DNA from: Rodentolepis nana
Lineage: Eukaryota > Platyhelminthes > Cestoda > Cyclophyllidea > Hymenolepididae
DNA: 42,877 bases
Reading direction: 5' to 3'
NCBI GenBank assembly: GCA_900617975.1
Contig: UZAE01012405.1
Span: 1-42,877 of the forward strand
This document shows, one piece after another, positions 12,970 through 25,500 of this stretch; within the stretch, counting starts at the first letter, position 1, and each line of letters opens with the position of its first letter. A program made the position numbers and the translations under genes. The notes under the pieces were generated by a model. That model worked only from the letters and a program-made list of their open reading frames with translations. It had not been told where the DNA came from and ran no database searches.

Positions 12970-13989
12970 CTAAATGAATGCGTAATTATTATCCAAATTT
13001 ACTTCTTTATAAACATCTTCACATAGGGTGTTGTGTACATTCTGGACATGACCTGACTTTGTAATAGACTTAAATCGTGATCCTTTTAAATATAAAAGTG
13101 CATAAGGTTACCACATTTTATGCCACCTGGCATATCTGAGTTAATTTATCTAATTCTAATAGCTTATTTAATTTAGCGAGCAAGCGTTGTTGCCCACGTT
13201 TGATAACGTAAAACTGTCAAGGTTGACTGTCTTAAATAAATAAATAAATTTCGTTTTTGATTACATTATCGTCTATTAGCTAAAGAGTAAAAACGCTATA
13301 TTCATATTTTTCTTCACATTATATTTAGTCGCGTTTTTATAAGCCAACCGTTTTGTATTTATATTCCCTTTTAATTTATATCTTTCCGCTATCTAGAGAT
13401 ATCCGATTCAATTTTCTTTTCTGTATTTTTTGTTCTTAAAACATCTATGTCAGTGGTATTTGTAAGTATGTCTATTTCTATTCACTTAATCTATTTCAAT
13501 ATTACGCTGGAAAGTCTTAATTCAATACGTTGTCAACGATTTACCTCCGTCGTTACCTTGATTAATCCTACCAAATCTCACTCTCAGGTACCTATTCTAT
13601 TTTTTCACGATTAATTTTGCTAAGCTTTAATATTTCACTATTGTTGGTTGCTTATTTTGCTATCTAGGCAGAATAGTCTAGGCCATTTACTTAACGCTGA
13701 TTGATTCGAAGACAAGACTTATTGCATAAAGCAACTATATATTCTCCTATTTGAACGGGTAGTAAGTTGCCCTTTAATTCTTATTGGCGCATATTTAACC
13801 GTTATATAAGACTTTACTAAACTTGAATGATTCCATTGTCTATGCTTTGAATTTAGTTGTAAATGTTGGTCTTTATAATTAAAGCTGAGTGTGAAATAAT
13901 AAAATGAAACCTCGACAATCAACATGCATTTTCTAATTATAGATATATAAACATCAAACATCCATAGCAATACATCTGTGGCATTTATT
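12970..13989. other. Spacer between CFAP91 and the membrane-protein gene
   Basis: AT-rich; the ORF at 13719-13970 looks random. It should hold the CFAP91 promoter and, if it exists nearby, its missing N-terminal exons, but I see no exon matching the family. Confidence 0.5.
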
Positions 13990-16900
13990 CTACTTTCTTA
14001 ATGACGATTTCATCTTGTGAATTGGAGTGTAATCTGGAATATCAGGAACACCCCCCTTGAACTCAGCATAAATAGATTGCCGAGTATTCATATTCTTTTC
14101 TCCTTCAGTCCGCTCCACGAAATTCGGATCGGCAAGCATTATGTTTTTCAACTTTATGCGCATCTGATAATAGTAATTAGCCTCGTTTTCCCCTGCTTGC
14201 GCTGCTTGAATTTTATATATATTTCCTGATTTCAACGCCATACTCTTTCGTCTTATCCATGACGGACGATTGTCGCGGCGACGATGGAACAATTTAGTGA
14301 AAAACCGACGAAACTAAAAGTGTTCAATTTGACATATCCAGTTTTATAATCTTCAATAACAATAATAATAATAATAATAAAACCAATAAGATATGGTAAT
14401 ATTGAATATATAATTTTTAAAATAACAGCTTAGGAATAATAATTAGTATTACTTACTCTAAGCCAGAGTTTATGTAAGCGGTGTATTATCCATTTTTCAG
14501 CTCGAATGAATAGGGACTCTTGATGTTCTCTGTATGATGTTCGGTGACCTGTAATGGCGACCATAAACACCAATAGTGCTATTATGACTGCTAGAGCAAT
14601 GGCAATCAAAATCATCCCGAAAATCTCTCTATCTGAAAATGTCAATTGTGTTATTGCCTGAAATTTCAAAAAAAGATATTTTAAGGAAATCTCTACTTTA
14701 GTTAGTATCTCCCATCAAATCATTCAATGAACCTTGAATAAGTCTACAGCTACTCTCTGTTGGTCCAACAAGAATGGATCGGGCGATAGGTAGTCCATCA
14801 ATTCTGTCTCATTCAAAATGCTACCGTTGCCAAACAAATCAAAATCTTCAATTGGTGGGTAGAGAAGTAACATGTCTGGAGGACTTCGACTCGCGAATTT
14901 ACGTACAAGCCGCTAAAACAAGAAATCATTTTTATCCTTTCTACCACCGCCAATGTTTGCCATGTTTTTTAGCTATTCATCCAGATCCGGAGTTATAATA
15001 AGTGGAAAAGTGACTGATAAATAGCATCCTACACCTGTTGTTCTTTTGAAAATGAGGTTAAGGCGAACTTAGGAGGTGGCAAAGCATTGCCCTCAGGCAT
15101 TATCAGCATCTTTCATAATCCAATCAACTTCAGTAGGTCAGGTTTAGGTTAAATAATTTAGATATAGGTAGAATTTTATATTAATTTTTATACATATTCC
15201 ATTTATGTTCTTTGTCAGTGGAGGTTCAGTAATCCAATACAATGGGAAAACTCCAGAAACTTTGGCGTGAACTCCTACTGAGCAGATTCCATCTAAGTAG
15301 ATCATGAAAATTTTTTGTTATGTCGATATGTACAAAAGGTCCATACGATGTAAATAAGGAATTTTGCTGATATATTTGGAGAGGATTTTTACTTATATCT
15401 TGGATTATAATATCTAGACACCACAGTGACCAAAAGTTATGGCCTTAAAGGTTGCTAAATTCATAGAATGGAGTTAGCTCCTTCACCCCTGTAAGGTGAA
15501 CACTGGAGCCCCAAAGAGAACCTACGAAGTCTAGTGGAGGAGTTCAGAAGTTAAGGAAAAGAGAAAGTTTGGTCCCCTTTTAAAAGTAAATATTTAGTGT
15601 TAAGATACTTATTTACCAATAAGATTGTTGAACACACGATATTTCAGATACATTTTCTCTTTGCTGGGCCAATAAAACTTATGTTAAGAATAAAACTAGT
15701 GGAGGAAATCAGGTAACATGTTATTGCGCTCATTGTTCAAATGCACTTCAAGTTGACTTACTTCCCGTTCTTGATCGAGGAGAGGGTTAGTACAATGTAA
15801 AGATGACGACATTGCCGAACCATGAGTAGTACTACGCATAGCACTACAAGGAAGGCAATCTGTAGGCTCTGTATCTTGATCCGAAAATGTATCAGCTGGA
15901 CATGGTTCACACTGAAATACGACATTAATTTTTTCATTCAACAGTGGTTAATGTCACTGGCATGAAAAGAAAAGTATCCAACCATTATTAATTAAAATAT
16001 ATTAAGCATTGTACGAATATTCATTCAACCACTATAGACACGATCAATATTCAAATAAATTATGAAGAAATAACTTCGAATTCCAATAAAGACAGGAATA
16101 AATATAAATAGAAAATAGTTAAAGTTGTGAATTGGTAATTTTAACTATTATCTTTCAGGTGTCGTTATTAGTAAAATGGCAATTTATTAATATAATATCA
16201 AGCTTTAGTAATTTCATTACAAACCCTAATTGGTGGAACTTTGCTCATGAATGTGCCGGGAGGACAGGGTCGAGGAGGACTAAATGGTGCTTTCGGAGGC
16301 ATCACAATTTCGTCCTCAGCTAATCTCACCGTTGTACAGCTTTGGAATACTGGATAAACTGTCAATTCAACTAAATCTGTTCCTGTGTCCTGTTCGTCTA
16401 TCTTTACTCGGCAATCAGGACTAAGTTTAGTGAAAATTATTGATAAAGCATGATAAATTTATATTACTACAATGATTACTTGGCTTATTCAATAAACAAA
16501 TATTTTATGAATATATTTTTTCTGAAATCTTAAAGGACAATAATAATTTATTTATATGAAATGACGGGCTTTATGATGTTTACCATTAGCCCCGGGACAA
16601 TAATAATAGTAAGAGTAATAATAATAACTGTAAACATCGATTACATTAGAAATAATAAACAAGGCAAGCGTTTAAAAATGTGAGCTCTCATATAAGCGCT
16701 CTTGGACACCAATTTGCATTTAATAAAAAATCAAAGTAAATTTGATTTCAAATTACCTCAAATGTGAAACTCGAGTTAAGCCTGAGCAAATTATATCTGC
16801 ATGTTGTGTGATATTCACAGGAGAATTGTGACGAACTGAAGAAAACAATAAATTGAATTCTTGATTAAATATATATATCCATGTCCTTGTCAATGTCATT

Positions 16901-18100
16901 CATATCGGTAAATAATCAAACATTTCTAAATATGTATATTATTAAAACAACTTATATATTACTTAATTGACCGAAGCTGCCACCACACCCGGTAACCAGT
17001 GCTAAAAGTAATAAACAGAAATTATTTGAAAACTAAAACAAAAACAGTTTTTGGCTATTTAATGTGCTTTAATATTTAATAAAAAAATACCAACCTATAC
17101 TTTGTAGCGGATTGCTACCTTAGTAAAGCCTGACTGACTCAGAAATCTCTATGGCAAATTCTCCAACATCTAGCTAGACTCCCAGAACCAGCTAAGCTAT
17201 AGCCCAGCTATGAAGGAAGCAGACGTTTAGCACGGAGCACGTTTATTCAGTAGATAAACCACGCAAGAAGTGTGTACAGGAAGGGAACCCAGTCATACCA
17301 CATGGCGGCTTCCGGTAAAACAAAAAGGGGGCATTGAGCTGCTATTGGCTGCGTGCTCTTGTCCTCAGTCCGTACGCGAAATTGTACGGCCGCACCTCAA
17401 GCCTATGTGTACACGCATGCGATGACGTGTCCCACAACTTCCTATTTTTTAATACTCATTATTAAGGAAATATTGAAACTCTGCCCTAACTCTATCCAGA
17501 CCATACTTCAGGGTTCTTTGCGTGACATTCGAACTCGATAACCCTTAAGTACGTCCGTAAGCTAAGTCTTCGGTGCCATCTAACTAGCTGGAGGTTTTTA
17601 AGATAATAATAATACTAGCCTATACTGACTTGCCTTGTTTAGTGTGGCCAGCATGCTTGCTGAACACGAACTGAACATGTGAGAACAACGCTGTTGGCTG
17701 AGTGAGGACATATTCTCATCTTCATATGTCTCTAAGTCAGGGAATTATGGTTAATAAGCCCACTTGGCTACTTCTCCCAATCCTCGGTAATTTCTATCGT
17801 TATTGGCCCAAATTTCCAGCTTATGTGCTTCCTAAAGCCCTGTGTCCATTTATAGTGCGTCATTTACCCACATGACGTTTTCTAATTAAAACCTATTTAG
17901 ACCGCGATTCTCACAATTATCTTAAAGTTGTCCAGCCTCCCTATGAATATCCAGTTGCAAACGTCTACTGTCAGGTGGACAACTATTTGAGACAGAAATG
18001 TTATCGCTCCGACGGTGATGTGGTCTCCAATCTTCAATGGAACTTCTGTCTTTTCCTCCTTTCAGACATAGAGTAAACTGTATCTCAGTAATATCTAGTG

Positions 18101-18168
<68 letters not shown>

Positions 18169-19528
18169 AGACGCAGAAACCCAATTAACTGTCATTAAAG
18201 TACTTTAGCTGAAAGTTTAATCAATACATAGTCGGAAACAGCAAGCAAACTCACTCTCAGGATCTTGTTCGTCCCATATTTGAGCATATGCAAGGAGGTA
18301 TTTTGTATATGTACATGATCTGGCACTGAGAAGTTTTTCCCAACGTTGAGTTTCATTTACTAAATAAGGAAATATGACGAAACATTGTTTATAAAATCGT
18401 AATTATCAGTTCTAGCGGCCCATTCAAATGTAGGAGTGAGAAAGATATGTTGGTTGATGCGGAGATCATTCTGTCTTTTTATGTTAAAAAAGGGCATTTT
18501 ATTCACGTTAGTGAATGATCGAGACGAAATAGTTTCAAAGTCCCGGGCACTTTGATAAGGCAGCAACTTGTTCCAGCTTAAGGATAGAGACATATGTGCA
18601 TCATGAACTAGGCATGGGAATTCTGTGCGATCATTGGCTAGCTTAGAGCACTTACTCAACCTCATATCGCTAACAGATTGAAAAGATTATGACCATAAGG
18701 CAAAGTGGCCACTGCCGCTCGAATGTTGCAATAATGATGATTGCCTGTTTAGCACATCCATATTTCACGTTTTTTTCACTTTGGTCTCTTTCATATTAGC
18801 TTTTCCTAACTATATAATGATCCCCATTAGAAAGTAAAACACTTACACCACAATTTCTCTCGGTCAAATCGAAATCGTTTGCAATCTAACTGATGATGGT
18901 GGTACATTTTTCACCGATCACGAGCTATATACGAGCATTATAAGCATGACAATTTTTATGAACTCAGAATTATCAACTGCTCCCGAACGAGAGCAACATT
19001 TTCCTGACTGATAAAGTCGAAGGTGTGGTTTCAGGCATGATGGACATTTGATCCAACCCTTACAATCCGGTTATGCCCATAGCTCATGCGTTTTCAGTGT
19101 AATTTTGGTACTTTATTTGATAAAATGAGCACTCTATCCTATTCCATTACCATTGCACTAAATAACTGAAAGTTATCTCCTTCCTTCGACTAGATAATTC
19201 CTAATACACTATTGAATACTGCTATTAATAAAGAAGAAACAATATATTTTTAACGAACTTTCTGTCCACGGTTCTATTTTTATTGGCATGGACATGAACG
19301 GATCACAACTGATCAATTCACTGCCTTGTCGACCGGTAGTGCACATGAATTGTCGACTGTTGTATTCTCTGCCCTTCCTTAATTTTCCAGCTTCCAGGCA
19401 AGCCGAAGTGCATGCACGGAAGTTAGCGGCCCAGTAAAACGTCCTAAAGTTTGAAAAGTACAATAAATGAATTAGATTCTCAAGAGCAATTAAATGTAAG
19501 GGCTTTGTAATATGTTTGAATCATACAA

Positions 19529-19559
<31 letters not shown>

Positions 19560-22500
19560 CCTCCGAACTCCATGGGAACTAATAACTCTCTTGGAAACTT
19601 TCTAGCTTCCAGGCTGATAAAAAATAATCCGCTAACTTTTTAATTTTAGTGAACTTGAGTATGCAAGAAAAAGACTAATGGCACTTGCGTTGCCGAATTT
19701 GGAGGTTCTATAAATTTGGAAATGTCCTCAGGGTAAGAAATTGTCTCTAGTGGAACAAATACCGGAAGTTTGGATGTTTTTTCACAAGGTATAGAAGGCG
19801 TAGTCCACGCTAGTTTTCTCCTCGTCGTCGCGCTGGTTATAAGGTCATACATTGGCCAGTTGTAAGCCTGGGTATTCAATAGAACACGCAAGAAGAAGGT
19901 TAGAATAAGCAATAACCCTGAAATTCTCGGCATTTGAAGCCAATAAAAAGACTAATTACGATATATTTCACCATGACTTACCTCCACGTGGTGCAACCTG
20001 GGCAACGTATACTTATACGGCAAAAAAGTCTATTGATCGGCAGTTGACTTCTGACTTCAACTACTATGGCCCGACTATTTGTCATATTCCGCCCTTTCAC
20101 AGTACTCATCTTACCTATTTTATGCCTTTATGTCTGTCTGTCTCTTTTACCTCTGTGAATCATTATTCTGTCTCCCAATGTATGACTTTTTGCCACTTTG
20201 GTGTTCCTCATCCTTTCTGTGAAGGATTTTTGCCACTTTGATGTTCATCTTCCTTTCTGTGAAGCACCAGTTGGATGTTCATCTTCCTTTCTGTGAAGCC
20301 TGAAGTTGTCACTTTGATGTCCCTTCTCCTCTCTGCGAAGCACCGAAGTCCGCTCCAGGGCTAATGATGACTATCAAAACGCCTGCCATTTGATATAAAT
20401 AAATATATTTCACCATACATTTTGTTCTTTTTATATTGTTAGGCATTTAGCAACATTTTCAGAGGCTTATGAGGCTTATCGTGAGGGTGATAATGACTCT
20501 CTGGCTTATTTGTGCTTAATTACTAATTGGGTGTGCTCATTGATTTAAGATCTTAGAAGTAATCTCGAAATCTTGTTAGGCAAAACTTTGGCACCCAAAG
20601 TGAACCAATAAGGAAGCCGAACTATGAGCTTAGCGCGGCGTAATTCATGAGTCTTTACAGACTTTCAGCCACTTTCACATTTAAATACCTGTTTAGACCA
20701 TGATTCCTGCACTATCTTCGGATTTGAGTAGGCTCTACGACCCTAGTAGTTAGTCTTAGTTATATCCTTTTCATCTAACTCTTCTACATTGAGCTTTTCT
20801 CTATTCTACTAACCAATAGCTTAATGGGCATCTTCTTTATTGCTTGTAGACTGAGTCTTCAGGAACTGCTTGCGTCTTTTTCTTATCTTGTGAATACAAA
20901 ACTTATTAAAGCTAAACTTAGTTGCAAAAAATCAAGTTTTCTTGCTGTTAAGCGCTGCTAACTGCCAAGCTTTAGCCTGCTTTAAATATCATTAAAACTA
21001 CTCCAAGTTATCGATCGACTTCGAGAATAAGATGAGAATAAAATTTTAAACACTTCGGTCTACACACAATATCCCTTTACAAATTACGCCGAAATCTCAA
21101 AAATGCAGGTACCTGTTAAACGCATGAATGAGCACAATGAGTAATATGGTCAAAAAATTAGAAATAAAATGTCAATGCCTCAAACTGTGCTTACCCTGAT
21201 AATGACCTTAAAGGGGTCGCCCCAGGACTTATAGAAAGGCATTGCAGAAGTAGTGAATGTGTCTGGTTTCAAGGAGGAATAAATCGTCCCTGGAATACGA
21301 TATCGCGCTGTCATGACTGTCAAACCATCGCAGATGAGACGAAGACGTCTGTAGAACAGATTCCTGCTATCGAGTATGAATTCAGGTCCATCGAGAATAA
21401 GCGCGAATGTGGAAGCCTGCGTTTCAAGTGGCTGCAGAAGGGACTGATTACCAGGAAGTCGATAAGTTGTTTTTGTTCCATTATTTGCATTAATTTTGTG
21501 CTCGAAGTGCAACTGAAAAAAAGCATTCACTACCGAGAAGGCGTTCACAACGATTTGTGCACGAGTTGTCTAATCTACGTTCGGTTGAATGCTTAATTGA
21601 ACTCTCTTATTACTAACTCTTTTCAGATAGATTACAGTGCATATAATCGGGAAAAAATCAAGTTCTTTGTTTACCTCGCATTCTTCTTCAGTGCACTCGA
21701 AAGCCATACCAATATAATCACCCGAAGAGCTCTTGATGGAAATGGTCACTGTTCTCACACGTGTATAAAAGAGGTAGTTTTGAGTTTCTTTTGGCTTTAA
21801 CCACTTCGCATACCAGACAAATGTAAAACCACGAAATGGGTAGAAAATGGCGTCCGACTTTGCTTCACCTGGATGAGAAAAAAAGCCTATTTATTACTGA
21901 GTGTTTTGAGATGATAATAGCTATTTGACAATGACCAATTTAATTGGTAAACGACACCTCAGTAGGTGTATTGTATTCAAAGAATTATATTTTACTTCTG
22001 GGGTGGGCGATAGACTTACCTCCACGTGGGACACCCTGGGCAACGTATATTTATGCGGCAAATAGTCTATTAACTAGCAGTTGACTTCTCACTTCATACT
22101 ACCATCACATCAATCTATGCCATATTCGACTATTTCCACAGTACTCACCTCACATTTCATCTATATGTTTGAAACACTCTTCTGTCCCCCCCCTCTCGAC
22201 TCTTTCAATTCGATGTTCCTTCCCATCTGTGAATTCTGAAGTCAACCAAAGGGCTAATGATAACCATCAAGACGCCTGATATAAATAAATATTTTACTTA
22301 TAGGTGAGTAAGATAGACTTACCTCCACGTGGAGCACCATGTACAACGTATACTCATACAGCAAAAAAAATCTATAAACTGGCAGCTGACTTCAAGTAGC
22401 CATAGCCCGACTGTAGGTCATATTCCATCACATCCACAGAATTCACCTTACTCTTTTCTATGCCTTTGTCTCTTTTACATCTGTGAATCACTCTACTGTT

Positions 22501-25500
22501 CACTCTCTCCACTTTTTGTGACCTTGTCTGTTACTCCCCCTCAATGAAACCCGAAGGCATCTAAAGGGTTAATGGTAATTATCATAAACCCTGTCTTTTG
22601 ATATAAATAGTTTACTATTAATAATTGTTATCACTTTCTGTTTTACAGGTTTCTAAAACAGACATTTTCGCCGTTGGGTCTGGCAATTTGACAGCCACGA
22701 ATAGCTAATCGTTTGTGCCGAGGAACATTTTGACAACAATGCTTCCAAGCTCATGCTTGTATTTTAAATTTTATTTACCATTAAAATTGTGTCGCATTAT
22801 TAATGAACTTCTATTCTAAACATAGAGAATTACCGAAAGAATTTCTCCATTCTGTAGAATGAGCGGCACAGAAAACAGGAGCGTAATACATCGCATGAGG
22901 TCTGTCTTGTTTCCTGAAGTAAATAGGCAATAATAATAATAGATGTCAATAACACTGATGGCTATTTTCAGTTTAAAATCAATGTAAATAAGACCGCCAA
23001 GTATTTGCATAAATGTATTTCATTCCACTGAATCAAAGGTAAATAAGCTTGTTGACTATGGATTCTATTTCAAGTTTGCGCAGTTTTAATTTAGCTCATT
23101 TTAACATGGGCCAAGTAAGTCACAACGATCTGAGTAAAATAAACTTATTCCTTCCGTCAAAAGATGCGATTGTCAGAAAGAGTCCTCTAAGAATCTTTGC
23201 AAGATACTTCTAATACTTCACGCTAACGCTTATGGGAGAAAATGGAATGGAAAAGCTTAATGAGCATGATCTCAAACGAAAACGATGAGCAACTTAGCTC
23301 ATATTGGGGGGAGAGAACCCACCTAGTCTTAATTTCCATACTTTCCTACTATGGCATTAACAATCATCCATACCAATCACCATGTCCCACAGATGTTCAT
23401 CATGTGATCTGTTACTGACCGTTCGGACTCCATTGTGCAAATTTGCAAGTGAGAAAGGGCATATAGAAAAAGTTAACTCTCATTAACCTCCAGTAAAACA
23501 TCGACAGGAATTCCGAAAATGTAGAAAGTTCAGAGTTTTGAGTCCAGTCTCGTAGTGCTCTTTCCCGACCATCCTTCTGAGCAGTTGTAACATCGAACAT
23601 ATATTTTAGTTTCTCACAATCCATCTGAAAGGAGGGATTTTGGAAAATTTAACAATTGTTTGCTGTTTTAAATTAATGAAATAGCAAAGCACAACAATTG
23701 GACTTAATCCTGTGCTGAAATAACAATAACAAACGGATTTCGAAAATAAGATAAGATTTCTACTCAAACTCCTTCAGTAACATATTATATTGACTACTTT
23801 TAGCTCTTGCACTACGTCCGACCTGCGACGCTCCCCACCCCCACTGCCTGACCCTTGGAATAGTGTCACTCTCCTCCTCCTGTTACCCACTCTATCTACA
23901 TTTTGTGATATCTGAGGACGTACAGTTGGGGAGATCTATAACTTGGTTTCCACTATTCTATATCGCTCTCCTAGGGTGTGTGATAGACTTACCTCCACGT
24001 GGTGTATACTAGGCAGCATATACTCATACGGCAAAAAAAGTCCATAAACCGGTAGTTGACTTCTGATTTCGAACTAACATAACCCCACTGTGTGTTAAAT
24101 TTTTCCACTTCCACAGTCCCCACCTCGGCTTACCTTTTTCTCTACCTTTGTGTCTGTCTCACTTTTACATCTGTAAATCACTCATTTGTTTCTCCCTCTC
24201 CACTTTTTGTGACTTTGATTTTCCTCCTCTCTGGGAATCCTAAATGATAGTTATAATATAGGAGGGGGGAGGGGGACGATACACGTAAAATTTAAGCAAT
24301 ACATTTCTTGTCATTACCTTTTCCAACTCTTTTAGATTAAATGAAATTTCATCGCCTTACATTCGGATTGGAGAATCTGAAGCTCAAAAGTGGAGACCAC
24401 TTTCGTAAGTTGGAAATTGGATTATCCAGTAGATTCTCCTCTGGATCCCTCCATGGTTCCCTTACTTTTGGATTGCTCTCCTCTTCGTCTTTTCCTCCCT
24501 TTTTGTTCTTTACGGAGTGAGGCACCACTAAAATTGTAAGTTGCACTTTTAAAACATCACCTAACATCGCTTATTATACCTCTGGATTTTACTTTCCTGC
24601 GATGCCCGTTGAGCTGTAAATTGGGGTTTATTCAGAACTGTTACTCCTACGATGAAGGTGACACCACTATCTGATATTTTAGAACTTTATGTGTTAGGAT
24701 GGTGCAGCATCGGTTGTTAGCAGAAAAAATTCAATTGTTTTCAAGACTTAAATCCCCCAACTTTGCTTTCCACCTGTAAAGCACACAACATTGTCACCGC
24801 TGATCAAATAAATGTGTTCGGTGCGATACTTCTATTTCCTCTATATCTTCGCGTTAGCTTATCTAGTTCTGGGAGTCTTTCCAAAACATGGGAGAATCTG
24901 CCATAGAAATTTCTGAGTATAGTTGTTGCTTATTAGTCTAGCGATCCACTGCACACTTCACTAGTGACAAAAATTTTAATATCGCTTTATGATTTTATCT
25001 TCGAAGAAACTAATTGCACACACAAATGCACGTGTAAACAAAGCAAAATTTGGGTGTTAAGAGAGCAGTTGCCAGTTCTCACTCGAGTTACTCGTCAAAG
25101 TATTTAATATTCGTGGATAAAAAGATGAAGCTGCCATAATGTTCAATGCTGATGCATCCATAGCAGAGTTACTGGGGATCAAAGTGCGTTTTGCTGCGTT
25201 TAACCAAGATATTCGCTACTTTTTTTCCCAAGTGTCTATTTTGGGTATCAAAAATATTCAATTGTCATTCAGATTTATCCAATTTCAATTTTGTTACCTT
25301 ACCTCCACGTGGTGCACCCTGGGCAACGTATACTCATACGGCAAAAAAGTCTATCAATCGGCAGTTGACTTCTCACTTCAAACTACCATGGCCCGACTGC
25401 TTGTCATATTCGACCCCTTCCACAATACTTATCTTACCTTTTTCTCTACCTTTGTGTCTGTCTGCCTCTTGTACATCTGTGAATCGCTCTTCTGTTCCCC

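Noticed and set aside
13719..13970. 83-codon ORF upstream of CFAP91 as its missing N-terminus
   Set aside because: No resemblance to the family; composition matches AT-rich spacer.
18360..18665. 101-codon minus-strand ORF inside the membrane-protein gene
   Set aside because: Its only donors are phase 0, but the next exon (18255-18359) needs a phase-1 partner, which exon 19259-19443 supplies exactly. Treated as intronic.
24349..24567. 72-codon minus-strand ORF
   Set aside because: The exon at 25730-25865 ends with one codon base and 24318-24355 starts with two, so they join directly and leave this ORF in the intron. An alternative 62-bp exon here would not keep phase with 25730-25865.
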